From: Streptococcus sp. HMSC072G04
GTDB lineage: Bacteria; Bacillota; Bacilli; Lactobacillales; Streptococcaceae
Length of the DNA: 54,187 nt
Assembly: GCF_001813295.1 (NCBI RefSeq)
Contig: NZ_KV812046.1
Span: 160,858 to 215,044 of the forward strand
Reading direction: 5' to 3'
Shown here: positions 1 to 9,176 of the stretch, piece by piece
Position numbering within the stretch: the first letter of the stretch is position 1
Layout: every line of letters begins with the position of its first letter
The notes under the pieces: generated by a model
The model's input: the letters and a program-made list of their open reading frames with translations, nothing else
Database searches by the model: none
What the model was told of the DNA's origin: nothing
Program-made: the position numbers and the translations under genes

Positions 1-3000
1 GCTAGTGAGGTCATGCCAAAGAGGCTAAGGACTGTTGAAGCCAAGGCTTCTTGTCCTGTTTTTGGAAGACCAGTTGCTGGTGTAGCAACTACTTCAGCTT
101 GACCGCCTGTATGATAAGTGACAGCGACTGGTTTGTTTGTTGCCACTTCTTTTGTTTCGCTTGCAGCTGGTTGAGCTGGAGTTCCTGGACTTTCGGATAC
201 TACTAGTTGGTCTGGGGTCACTGGGGTTTCTGCTTGACGACTTGGCACTTCATCTATCACTAGTGTCGGATTTTCTGGTTGAATCCATGGTTCCACAATC
301 GCTCCACTATGCACCTCTGGGGTTGGCTTGATAACGTCTTTGACCAAAGAGAGAAGATGGTAGTTGATCCGATTGCTCACTTCATAAAGGAAATCATTTT
401 CCGCAACACGATAGCCTGCCGGGAGATCCACATGGACACGATAGGAGCCATTCATCAGCATCGTCTCAAAGCGCAGAAGATCATAGATGCTTTGTGGGAG
501 AAGTCGGCTGATACCGTCATTCCCTACCACTTTTACAACCGTTCCTGCAGGGACCGGCTGATCAAATCCAATGGTCAATTTGTTTTCATCTAAATAATGG
601 AAAGCAAAGGTTACTTTTGGATGTGGATTTTCAGGTGAAACGATCACCTTTTTCACCAGCTCTGTTCCCCAATCATAATGGTAATCAGATAGGGTGATCT
701 TGGCTGTATAAGTACCAAAAGGCAAGTCTGGGAAGGTACCACCATTGTAGGAAGCATTGAACTCTCCTTCCACTACACGTCCTTGGTCGTCCACCACTTG
801 GTAACGAACGACGGATGGATAATAAGAAATGACTTCGCCACTGCTATCTGTGAAGACGACTTCTAAGGTCCCCTTTTCAGCCGTCGGTTTTTCAGACTCT
901 GTCTCACTTGGTTGTTCATCTGAACCGGTTTCATTCGTCGGAGTCGTTTCCTCTACTTTCTTTCCTTCAATGTCCATCTCAGTAGTATTGTAGACCTTAT
1001 CCCAGATGGTATAGCGAACAGTAGAAGGGTCCACCCCTTCTGGAAGAAGATAGCTACCGTCCTCTTGGGGTTCCAAGGCCACTGTTTCCCCGTCCTTGAC
1101 ATAGGACAGATAAGTCCCTGCTAAGCCACTACCGGTTTCAAGTACCTTACCTGGTCGGAAAATCCGTGTTGCTGGATCGTACTGAGCACTTCCAGACTCG
1201 ATGCTTGGAGCCGTATTGTCAATCTTAACCTTGAAGTTAAGCTCTTGTTGCTTGGCCCCTGAAGCAGTTGGACGGTAGGTGATCACAAATTGGTATTCCC
1301 CATCTGGTAATTGCTTGCCGTCTTTGTCCAAGCCTTCCCAAGAGATTTCATAAAACTCTTCACTGCGATTCCCAATCCGGTAACTCCAATCTGTCTTACG
1401 GTGGACTTCGTTTCCGACCTCGTAAATCGGGTTGGTACGAGTTGTGTCATCCTTCTTGTAGACTGATAGGTGTACATTTTCAACGTTGCGAAGCATGACG
1501 GCTTTTACCTTGACACTATCAAAGCTGGAATCGTTGTTTGGAGAGAAGTAGAGTTGATCCCCGTCAAAGCGATCCCCATCCTGACCAAGAGTTTTGGCTA
1601 CGGATTCTCCATTTTCATAGACATAACTAATCAAAGAGGTAAAGTGATTGTCTGGATGACGCTCTGGCGTTTCTGGGACTTTTCCATCTGGATAATCGGT
1701 CTTATCCTTGTAGTAGTAAAACGGCTTGTCGCTACCTGTATATTCGTAGATAGGCTTTTCAATGCCACGAAGATTTTGGTAATCCCCATGGAAACCAACA
1801 TAAGGGAGGCTGACCAGATGTTTTTGGGTACCGGCATCTTTGACCAGTACATAACCTTCTAAGAAATAACCATTTGCCATTTGCTTGCTGAGCTCTTCCT
1901 TGTACTTGCTCGCATCAACCGTTACATGGATGGTCCGCTGACCATTGGCTGGAACAGTAATAGTTTCCTTGCCATCTATGGTTTCTAATAGACGAGGATG
2001 GAGGGTGAATTTGCCATCTTGAACTTGATCTGTCTGAAGAGTGGTTTCATATCGGACAGACTTATCTTGATTGGAAAGATTGTGGATGGTCACATCAAAT
2101 TCAAAGGTATCTGTGACATTGCCAAGTGTCAGGCTACTTTTAGCATCTTTTGCTGTCACATAGAGGTCTCCTAGAGCTGCTGCTGTGACGTCCATGACCC
2201 CCGCTCCTTGCTGACGAACAGAGGAATAGGCATGCGTTTCCTCATCTACATGAGGGATCGCTGTACTCATAGTCATTTGTTTGACTAGAACCTGTAGTTG
2301 TTCTGGACTAAGATGAGGGAAGCGCTCCTTCAAGGCTTGTTTCACCAGTGCAGTGGCTCCCGCAGCATGAGGAGAGGCCATGCTGGTTCCCCTATCCATA
2401 TAGTACTCTCCATTATTAACAGATGAGTAGATCATTCCTCCTGGAAGGGTGACATCCGGTTTGAGATCCCCATCAGCTGATAGCCCCCAAGATGAGAAGT
2501 CAGATAGTTGATTGGCTGCATCGTAAGGCACACGTTTGAATTTATTGGCAATATGGAGCTGGTAATCATTGGCATGCTGAGCCAAAACAAGTCCAGCAGC
2601 GTGGCCAATAACCCCAACTGGGAATCGTTCTCCGAGCCCTTCTAAATCAAAGCCTACAGGATTATTTCCCTGTTCCTCTGTTTGGTAAAAGATCACACCT
2701 GTAGCACCAGCTCTTTTGAGCTCTTTGACCTTGTCCACATCCGAAACTTCGCCGCCTCGCTCAGTAAGAACTAAGTGCCCATTGATACTATCTGCTTGGT
2801 AGTGGTCGATCCCTCCCTTGTCCACATGGAGATAGCTTTGAGGGATGGTTGTCCGAAAAGCGTCGCGTTCTACAAAGGAATGCATCGGAATCTTGCCATC
2901 TGGGAAGTCCACGGAACCTTTTAACGCATCTACGGTCAGGCTTGCTTCTGTCGACTCATGCTTGGTGAGACTATTAATAGACGCGACTGAGATGACATTT

Positions 3001-4457
3001 GGATTGACGGATGGCGTCCCTGTCATTCCATAATCTGGTGTGGTAGCCAGTGGTTTGCTGTGCCAGAAGCCATTAGTCGCCATATTGGTAGAGGCAACTG
3101 TAATGGTTACTCCCGCCTTTCTTGCTGTATCAAAGGCCTGGCGGGTGATCTCTCCAACATCATAAACAGAACCTGATGCTGTTCCCAAACTCATATTGAT
3201 GGAATCCGCCCCTAATTTGACCGCATCTTCTACCGCCTTAGTGTAGATGAAATTTTGAACTTGACCGCCCTTGGTATCTGAGAAAACACGTAGAAACATC
3301 AGTTGGGCTTCTGGAGCAACACCACGGATAATTTCACCATTTGGAGAGGGTTGAGAAGCATTTCCCACAGCAGTTCCTGCTACGTGAGCTCCGTGTGAAA
3401 TTGGATCGTCTTCTTTGACATTGTCATCCATATCACTGTAGTTGTGAACGTAGACGATTTTATTGTTGTACCATTTACCGTAAGTGATCCCCGCTTTTTT
3501 CTTAGCCTCTTCAATTTCCGCCTCACTCTTGTACTTGGCCTTACTGATATCTGTTAGACGGAAAACATCATGGGCAGGGTCCACACCGGAATCAATGATC
3601 GCAACTACCTGCCCTTGACCCTTGATTCCCTTATCCCAGAGTGGTTGTAAATTGATCAGACTATTTTCTTCACTGACCTTGGTCGTAGTTGAAGTCGGTG
3701 ATGCAGGTGCGGGCTGTGTTTCCGCCACTCTGGTCCGACCAAGTGGAGCATAATCTACAGCATCCACACGCGCTAGTCCTCGAATCTTTTTAGCATCTCC
3801 ATAAGTTGTCTCTAGAGCCAAGCCGTTAAAAAGCAGATTAAAGTCATACAATTTTTTGAATTGAATGGATTGCTTTTCGAGCTCTTTCAAAAACTGTTCA
3901 TGATCCTGATTGGTTTTTTCAATGCGAGTTTCTTTTGAAGTCGGAGATACCTCTCCAATCCCATCAGAAACCTTTTCTTTCAAGCGAACCAGGATCTCAA
4001 CTGGGCTTGTTTCTTCTAAATTTTCCTTTACTGGTTCAATAGGGGTCGTAATTGGAGCAGCACCCCCATTTTCGTTTGGTGCTTCCGCAACTGAAGGTGA
4101 AGCCTTCTCTGCCTTTACTTGATTTGTAGTCGAACTGCTTGTATCGATTGAGGATGAAGGTAGAGACTGATTTGTCTTTTCCTTACTCTCAATCTCAGCT
4201 GTAGCAAGGTTCTTAGAAGCAACATCTTCTATAACTGAAGCGGGCGTACTGTCCTTAGTAGCCGAAAGTGGTTCTGCTGTTTTCTCATCTGTTACTGCGG
4301 TTTCTGGCACCACTACAGAAGGCTCTACGACAGAGGGTGTTGGTACGATCGTATCAGCTGAAACGGCTGAACCCATTAGAAAGGTACCAATCAAAACAGA
4401 AGCGACTCCAATTGCGTATTTACGAATGGAAAAACGCTGTTGTCGATGAAATTCCAT
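1..4457 (-). CDS. Cell-wall subtilisin-like serine protease (C5a peptidase/lactocepin type), 3' end beyond window
   Basis: An open frame runs from ATG 4457 to the window edge without a stop (1485 codons visible). Comparison with the nucleotidase C-terminus suggests about 15 residues are missing. A YSIRK-type signal peptide (RFSIRKYAIG, ~8-17) is followed by a Ser/Thr/Glu-rich linker (~35-150). The S8 catalytic domain has Asp289 (AIIDSG), His355 (SHGAHVAG), oxyanion Asn458 and Ser692 (GTSMASP). A PA-type insert lies at ~545-640, and Fn3-like and Ig-like beta domains fill the long C-terminal half. The tail carries LPKTG and the start of a membrane segment. It is secreted, anchored by sortase and expected to cut host or matrix proteins. 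Two positions are unusual: HGAH replaces HGTH, and ASTN replaces the common AGN. It is a tandem paralogue of the next gene but has a different C-terminus. Family certain; substrate unknown. Confidence 0.93.
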   Translation of the reverse strand, partial: MEFHRQQRFSIRKYAIGVASVLIGTFLMGSAVSADTIVPTPSVVEPSVVVPETAVTDEKTAEPLSATKDSTPASVIEDVASKNLATAEIESKEKTNQSLPSSSIDTSSSTTNQVKAEKASPSVAEAPNENGGAAPITTPIEPVKENLEETSPVEILVRLKEKVSDGIGEVSPTSKETRIEKTNQDHEQFLKELEKQSIQFKKLYDFNLLFNGLALETTYGDAKKIRGLARVDAVDYAPLGRTRVAETQPAPASPTSTTTKVSEENSLINLQPLWDKGIKGQGQVVAIIDSGVDPAHDVFRLTDISKAKYKSEAEIEEAKKKAGITYGKWYNNKIVYVHNYSDMDDNVKEDDPISHGAHVAGTAVGNASQPSPNGEIIRGVAPEAQLMFLRVFSDTKGGQVQNFIYTKAVEDAVKLGADSINMSLGTASGSVYDVGEITRQAFDTARKAGVTITVASTNMATNGFWHSKPLATTPDYGMTGTPSVNPNVISVASINSLTKHESTEASLTVDALKGSVDFPDGKIPMHSFVERDAFRTTIPQSYLHVDKGGIDHYQADSINGHLVLTERGGEVSDVDKVKELKRAGATGVIFYQTEEQGNNPVGFDLEGLGERFPVGVIGHAAGLVLAQHANDYQLHIANKFKRVPYDAANQLSDFSSWGLSADGDLKPDVTLPGGMIYSSVNNGEYYMDRGTSMASPHAAGATALVKQALKERFPHLSPEQLQVLVKQMTMSTAIPHVDEETHAYSSVRQQGAGVMDVTAAALGDLYVTAKDAKSSLTLGNVTDTFEFDVTIHNLSNQDKSVRYETTLQTDQVQDGKFTLHPRLLETIDGKETITVPANGQRTIHVTVDASKYKEELSKQMANGYFLEGYVLVKDAGTQKHLVSLPYVGFHGDYQNLRGIEKPIYEYTGSDKPFYYYKDKTDYPDGKVPETPERHPDNHFTSLISYVYENGESVAKTLGQDGDRFDGDQLYFSPNNDSSFDSVKVKAVMLRNVENVHLSVYKKDDTTRTNPIYEVGNEVHRKTDWSYRIGNRSEEFYEISWEGLDKDGKQLPDGEYQFVITYRPTASGAKQQELNFKVKIDNTAPSIESGSAQYDPATRIFRPGKVLETGSGLAGTYLSYVKDGETVALEPQEDGSYLLPEGVDPSTVRYTIWDKVYNTTEMDIEGKKVEETTPTNETGSDEQPSETESEKPTAEKGTLEVVFTDSSGEVISYYPSVVRYQVVDDQGRVVEGEFNASYNGGTFPDLPFGTYTAKITLSDYHYDWGTELVKKVIVSPENPHPKVTFAFHYLDENKLTIGFDQPVPAGTVVKVVGNDGISRLLPQSIYDLLRFETMLMNGSYRVHVDLPAGYRVAENDFLYEVSNRINYHLLSLVKDVIKPTPEVHSGAIVEPWIQPENPTLVIDEVPSRQAETPVTPDQLVVSESPGTPAQPAASETKEVATNKPVAVTYHTGGQAEVVATPATGLPKTGQEALASTVLSLFGMTSL
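3..190 (-). repeat. Sorting-signal cassette, copy A (near-identical to 9220-9407)
   Basis: These bases encode the pre-LPKTG spacer, LPKTG and the start of the membrane segment of protease 1. By eye they match 9220-9407 in the nucleotidase gene with about 13 mismatches over ~188 bases, in the same orientation. The encoded stretch SETKEVATNK..VAVTYHTGG is almost unchanged. The rest of the two proteins is unrelated. Confidence 0.9.
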
Positions 4458-4479
4458 AAAAACTCCTTTTTACACACTA

Positions 4480-4508
4480 GGTTAAGGTAGCTTCACACTA
4501 CCTTAACC
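4480..4508 (-). terminator. Perfect 11-bp hairpin between the two protease genes
   Basis: GGTTAAGGTAG at 4480-4490 pairs with CTACCTTAACC at 4498-4508 around a 7-nt loop. It lies 35 bases after the stop of protease 2 and just before the Shine-Dalgarno of protease 1. There is no strong U-run after it on the minus strand, so it may be a weak terminator, a partial attenuator or an mRNA-stability hairpin. I found no good promoter for protease 1 in the gap, so protease 1 may depend on read-through past this hairpin. Confidence 0.5.
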
Positions 4509-4542
4509 CTTATTTTATTCTTGCAACTAAACTAATAGAAGA

Positions 4543-7500
4543 TTATCCTTGATCTGGACGATTTTTCTTCAAGCGGATAGCACCAAAAGTGAGAAGAAGA
4601 ACCATCAAACCTACCATCCCTGTTTGTTCATTTTCTTGTCCTGTATTTGGAAGAGAAGGTGATGATTGACTTGTAACCTCTTTAGTCGACGGATCCATTT
4701 CTGATACTCTTTCAAGATCTTTCTGGAACATTGGACGGATATCTGTCTTTTTCTCGACTATTGGATGGCTATCGATTACAGCCGGTTGTTTTCCTTTTTC
4801 ACCTTCTTGCGTCGTCGTTGACGGTTGAGGAGATGGAATAGAAGAAGATGGGATAAATGGATCTTCTACCTGGTCATCTGAAACTTCGACAAAACTGGTC
4901 AAGTAACGATTGATACGCTCACCAACTGTATAGAAGAAGTCGTTTTCCACTGCACGATAACCTTTTGGTAGATCAATATGGATCTGATAGTCTCCATTCA
5001 CCAGAATCTTTTCAAAGGTCTTCGGTTCATAAAGAGTTTGATCCAACTCCACTTTCTGACCGGTCTTTTTATCGATGGCAAAGACGCGGGTGCCGTTTGG
5101 AAGTTCTTTATCAAAGACGAGATCAAAGCGATTTTTGTCAATATAGTGGTAGACAAATTTGACCACACCTTCTGGATGCTCTTTGCTCAATTCAACTGTT
5201 ACCGTTGTTGGAGAAGCCCAAGAGTAATTTTGGTCTTGACCGACGACTTTTACAGTATAGGTTCCAAATGGAAGAGTTGGTAGTGGATCTTCATAATAAA
5301 TATTAAATTCCTTATCAATCCGATTTCCTTTGCTGTCAAACACTTGGTAACGCATCATTTCTGGATATTGATTGGTCGCCTCTCCTTTTTCATTGACAAT
5401 TTGTACTTCTAAACGGCCGACTGTAGCTTCACTAGTTTCATGTGTTGGACTTGCATCCTCTGTTCCGGCTTTTTCAGTCGTACTTTCTTCCGAGACAGTC
5501 TTTCCATCCAAAGTCAAGGTATTGGTATTATTGACCTGATCCCAAATATAGAAACGCACTGTTTTTAGATCGACTCCTTCAGGGATGAGATAGGTTCCAT
5601 CTTCGTTTGGAGTGATTTCTACTTCCTGACCATCTTTTTGGTAGGAGAGGTATTTACCAGCTAGCCCACTACCCGTTTCAACAATCTCACCTGGCTTAAA
5701 GAGGCGCGTTGTTGGATCATACAGATCCTTGGTGTTAGCCAATTGTGGCACTTGCTTATCGACCTTGACCTTTAAGACAATCTCTTGAGGTTTGGCACCA
5801 GGTGTGCTTGGACGATAAGTGACTACATATTGATAGTCCCCATCTGGAACAAGCTGATTGTTATTGTCCTTGCCTGCCCACTGTGTCGCATAAAGAATCT
5901 TACTACGATCGTTGATCCGCCAGCCATAATCTGATTTTTTCTGGCTCTCATTGCCTTTTTCAAAAATTGGATGTTCTCTCTTGATATCATCCGCACGATA
6001 AACTGTCAGGTGAATATTGTCCACATTTCTTAAGACCACTGCATTGAGTTTGACACTATCATAGGATCCATCATCATTTGGCGAGAAGACGAGCTGATTT
6101 CCATCGTAATGCCCATCTTTTTCTCCCAGGACAACCTGTACTTCTTTGCCCCCGCGCCAAATAGTGCTGACCAAGGCTGTAAAGTGATCTCCTGAGTCTT
6201 TTTCAGGGTGTTCCGCTTTTTCATTTGCGTAATAATAGAATGGTTTTTCATCCCCAGTGAAGGCATAGATAGGTTTTTCAATTCCTGGTAAATCTTGATA
6301 GTTCCCTTTAAAACCAATATATGGAAGACTCACTAATTCTTTCTTGGTTTTGGCATCTTTAAAGAAGACAAAACCTTCTAAAAAGTAACCGTTTTTCATT
6401 TGATTGGTGAGCTCACTTGTATAGTTACTAGTATTCACAGAAATCAGAACCGTCACACTTCCCATAGCTGGTACATGAATGGTTTTTTCGCCTTCTTGAT
6501 CCAGTAGTTGGCGCATCTTCAAGGTAATACGTCCATTTTCCACTTGATCGGTATTGACGACCGTATGGTAAGTAAATTCTTTTGCTTCTGAACTAAGATT
6601 ATGCACAGTGACATCAAATGTGAAGGAATCCTTGACATTGCCAAGGGTCCGACTGCTATTTGCTCCTTTTCCACCTGTTACAAAGACATCGCCAAAAGCT
6701 GCTGCTGCAGCATCCATAAGACCAGATCCTTGTTGACGAACCGAGGAGTAACTGTTGCTTTCCTGATCAAAATGAGGTTTGGCTGTACTCATGACTAATT
6801 GTCGCAAAAGCGTATGGATTTGCTCTGGGCTATAATTTGGAAATCGTTGTTCTAATGCTTGCTTAATCAAGGCTGTCGCCCCTGCCGCATGTGGTGTCGC
6901 CATACTCGTACCTGCATCCAAATCGTACGAACCATCTGGGATAGCAGAGTAAACATTTCCACCTGGCAAAGTAACATCAGGCTTCAACATTCCTTCGGCG
7001 GTTAACCCCCAGCCTGTAAAGTAGAGCATCTTATTTGCTTCACTATAGGGTACTTTCTTGACTTCTTGATGGAAAGTGATCGTATATTCCCCAGCATGTG
7101 TGGCTAGCTCTTTCCCGATAGAATGACCAAGTACACTGACAGGATAGAAGGATCCCCAATACCCCATGGAAAGATTTTGAAGGGTATCTCCTTGTTCTTC
7201 ATTTTGATAAACCAGGACCCCTTTTGCTCCAGCTTGTCTGAGGGCATTGACCTTATCTTCATCTGTTACATCGCCACCACTTTCAACCAGTGCAATTTGG
7301 CCTTTTACAGTAGCATTTCGATAAGTATCTTCTCCCCCCTTCGGTACATAAACATAAGACTGTGGTCCTTCTACTGGAAAGATCAAGCGATAGACAGGAA
7401 GGTCAATCAGACCATTCTGGAATTCTTCCTTATTTTTTAGAGCTGGAACTTCTAAACTAATTTTTGTTTCATGTGTAATGCTATTATTGAAAGCACCAAT

Positions 7501-8931
7501 CGCTAGAACTCCCTTTTCAACAGCTGGTTCATCCATTGTTCCAGTATCCGGTGCATCTGCTTTTGGCTTAGCCTGCCAGTATCCACTCACGGCATAATTC
7601 CCTGCTGCGGCATTAATGATAACACCTGATTTTCTTGCAAACTCAAAAGCTTGACGCGTCAACGGATTGGTATCAGCTTCTGCCCCATTGACACCCCCAA
7701 AACTCATATTGATAGTGTCTGCCCCCAACTTCACAGCATCTTCTACAGCCTTTGCTACAATAAAACCTTGTTCGGTCATCCCTTTCTTATCTGAGAAGAC
7801 CCGCATAAAGATGAGTTGTGCCTCTGGAGCTACCCCCTTAAGTAGTTCTCCTGTTGGCACTGGTTTTGTTGCATTTCCTACTGCAGAGCCCGCCACGTGG
7901 GTCCCGTGCGAACGCGGATCATCCTCCTTGATCTCATCATTCATATCCGAATAGTTATAAGCATAAATCACCTTATCGTTGTACCACTTACCATAAGTAA
8001 TTCCGGCCTTCTTCATGGCCGCTTCCATCTGCTCTTTATTCTTGTATTTGGCTCTACTCTTATCCGTTAAACTAAAGAAATTATGATCATAGTCTAGGCC
8101 AGTATCTAGGACAGCAACCACGCTCCCTTGCCCCTTGATTCCCTTATCCCACAATGGTTGAAGATTAATCAATTCATTTTCATCACTTACCTTGGTTGGG
8201 ACCAGGGTCGTCTGCTTCTTCGGAAGACTCTGGTTTTCTATAGTTGTAGAAAGAGGGGTAATCTCAACGTTTTCAACTCGAGCTATCTTGCGAATCTCCA
8301 AGGCATCCTTGTAATTCGTCTCCAAGACAAATCCATTAAAGACCAAATCAAAATCAGCTAATTTTTTATATTGAATTCCCTTTTCATCTAGCTCTTTTAA
8401 AACTGCCGTTTTGATTGGGAGATTATTCCGAATTTGGTCTGCAATACTTGGAGAAGTTGCTACATCCTGTTTTTTCGTCTCCAAACGTACCAAGGCCTGA
8501 ACACGTGCTTGATCTGTTACAGTTTCCGAAACACCTTCTTTATTGGCTACTGAAGAGTGTTCTGCCACTGTTTTCTCCAGTTGCTCTTTCTTTTCGACTC
8601 CCTCCTTTTCAGATTTAGGATTAGAAGCGGAATCTACATTCCCATTTGAATCTGCTGTTTCAGGAGATTTCTCAGGTGTTGGTTGCTCTTGCAAAAAAGT
8701 TTCCTTACTTGATTCTTCAGTTGGAAGAGCTTCCTCCGAATTTTTTTCCAAACCAGATAACGGTTGAACCTCTTCTTTCCCTTCTTGCGCTACAATTGCA
8801 GGTGGTTCTATCGTCCCCTCCTGTTCCTGCGCTAAAACAGCCGGACCAAAAAAAAGGCACCCGACTACCACTGATACTAAACCAACGGCATATTTACGGA
8901 AAGAAAATCGTTGTTGTCTGTCATTTCTCAT
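4543..8931 (-). CDS. Cell-wall subtilisin-like serine protease (C5a peptidase/lactocepin type)
   Basis: 1462 aa from ATG 8931, chosen over an ATG 36 bases upstream because GGAGG sits 7 bases before it. A YSIRK-like signal (RFSFRKYAVG, ~8-17) is followed by an acidic low-complexity linker (~36-150). The S8 domain has Asp276 (AVLDTG), His342 (SHGTHVAG), oxyanion Asn445 (AAAGN) and Ser676 (AGTSMATP). A PA insert lies at ~535-625, followed by Fn3-like and repeated beta domains. The sorting signal LPNTG is at ~1427, then a hydrophobic stretch and a basic tail. It is an exported, sortase-anchored endopeptidase, paralogous to protease 1, with canonical catalytic motifs. The sequence resembles what is called challisin/C5a-peptidase-like in oral streptococci (from memory). 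A cre site just after its promoter predicts CcpA control. Confidence 0.95.
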   Translation of the reverse strand: MRNDRQQRFSFRKYAVGLVSVVVGCLFFGPAVLAQEQEGTIEPPAIVAQEGKEEVQPLSGLEKNSEEALPTEESSKETFLQEQPTPEKSPETADSNGNVDSASNPKSEKEGVEKKEQLEKTVAEHSSVANKEGVSETVTDQARVQALVRLETKKQDVATSPSIADQIRNNLPIKTAVLKELDEKGIQYKKLADFDLVFNGFVLETNYKDALEIRKIARVENVEITPLSTTIENQSLPKKQTTLVPTKVSDENELINLQPLWDKGIKGQGSVVAVLDTGLDYDHNFFSLTDKSRAKYKNKEQMEAAMKKAGITYGKWYNDKVIYAYNYSDMNDEIKEDDPRSHGTHVAGSAVGNATKPVPTGELLKGVAPEAQLIFMRVFSDKKGMTEQGFIVAKAVEDAVKLGADTINMSFGGVNGAEADTNPLTRQAFEFARKSGVIINAAAGNYAVSGYWQAKPKADAPDTGTMDEPAVEKGVLAIGAFNNSITHETKISLEVPALKNKEEFQNGLIDLPVYRLIFPVEGPQSYVYVPKGGEDTYRNATVKGQIALVESGGDVTDEDKVNALRQAGAKGVLVYQNEEQGDTLQNLSMGYWGSFYPVSVLGHSIGKELATHAGEYTITFHQEVKKVPYSEANKMLYFTGWGLTAEGMLKPDVTLPGGNVYSAIPDGSYDLDAGTSMATPHAAGATALIKQALEQRFPNYSPEQIHTLLRQLVMSTAKPHFDQESNSYSSVRQQGSGLMDAAAAAFGDVFVTGGKGANSSRTLGNVKDSFTFDVTVHNLSSEAKEFTYHTVVNTDQVENGRITLKMRQLLDQEGEKTIHVPAMGSVTVLISVNTSNYTSELTNQMKNGYFLEGFVFFKDAKTKKELVSLPYIGFKGNYQDLPGIEKPIYAFTGDEKPFYYYANEKAEHPEKDSGDHFTALVSTIWRGGKEVQVVLGEKDGHYDGNQLVFSPNDDGSYDSVKLNAVVLRNVDNIHLTVYRADDIKREHPIFEKGNESQKKSDYGWRINDRSKILYATQWAGKDNNNQLVPDGDYQYVVTYRPSTPGAKPQEIVLKVKVDKQVPQLANTKDLYDPTTRLFKPGEIVETGSGLAGKYLSYQKDGQEVEITPNEDGTYLIPEGVDLKTVRFYIWDQVNNTNTLTLDGKTVSEESTTEKAGTEDASPTHETSEATVGRLEVQIVNEKGEATNQYPEMMRYQVFDSKGNRIDKEFNIYYEDPLPTLPFGTYTVKVVGQDQNYSWASPTTVTVELSKEHPEGVVKFVYHYIDKNRFDLVFDKELPNGTRVFAIDKKTGQKVELDQTLYEPKTFEKILVNGDYQIHIDLPKGYRAVENDFFYTVGERINRYLTSFVEVSDDQVEDPFIPSSSIPSPQPSTTTQEGEKGKQPAVIDSHPIVEKKTDIRPMFQKDLERVSEMDPSTKEVTSQSSPSLPNTGQENEQTGMVGLMVLLLTFGAIRLKKNRPDQG

Positions 8932-8951
8932 AACCAGACCTCCTTGTTTGT

Positions 8952-8965
8952 TGTAAGCGTTTACC
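8952..8965. promoter_or_regulatory. cre (CcpA operator) of protease 2
   Basis: TGTAAGCGTTTACC matches the catabolite-responsive element consensus TGWAANCGNTNWCA at all positions but the last. It lies 8 bases downstream of the -10 hexamer, a typical road-block position. Confidence 0.75.
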
Positions 8966-8973
8966 ACGCCTTC

Positions 8974-9002
8974 ATTTTAGTCCTTCTTTTATGTAAAGTC
9001 AA
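8974..9002 (-). promoter_or_regulatory. Sigma-A promoter of protease 2
   Basis: On the minus strand, TTGACT (8997-9002), a 17-base spacer and TAAAAT (8974-8979) precede the cre and the Shine-Dalgarno. Confidence 0.75.
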
Positions 9003-9135
9003 TGCGGTCTGTCAAAATCTAAAATAAGTATAATATTTAGTTTATTTCTGACAATTTTCCTAATCGATAGCGAAAGTATATGATTGGTTTTGAAGTTGAA
9101 ACCTTTTGGTAAAGACGCCCCTCTCAATGAAAAAC

Positions 9136-9174
9136 AAAAAGGAAGCCCTCTTAGAGAGGATACTTCCTATTTTT
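9136..9174 (-). terminator. Rho-independent terminator of the 5'-nucleotidase gene
   Basis: Directly after the stop codon, an imperfect GGAAG-CCCTC / GAGGA-ACTTCC stem around a TTAG loop is flanked by A- and T-runs. On the minus strand it ends in TTTTT. Confidence 0.8.
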
Positions 9175-9176
9175 GA

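Noticed and set aside
1-4457. Protease 1 as a broken gene
   Set aside because: Its frame stays open from ATG 4457 to the window edge, and the C-terminal sorting signal is in the same frame as the start. It is only cut by the window.
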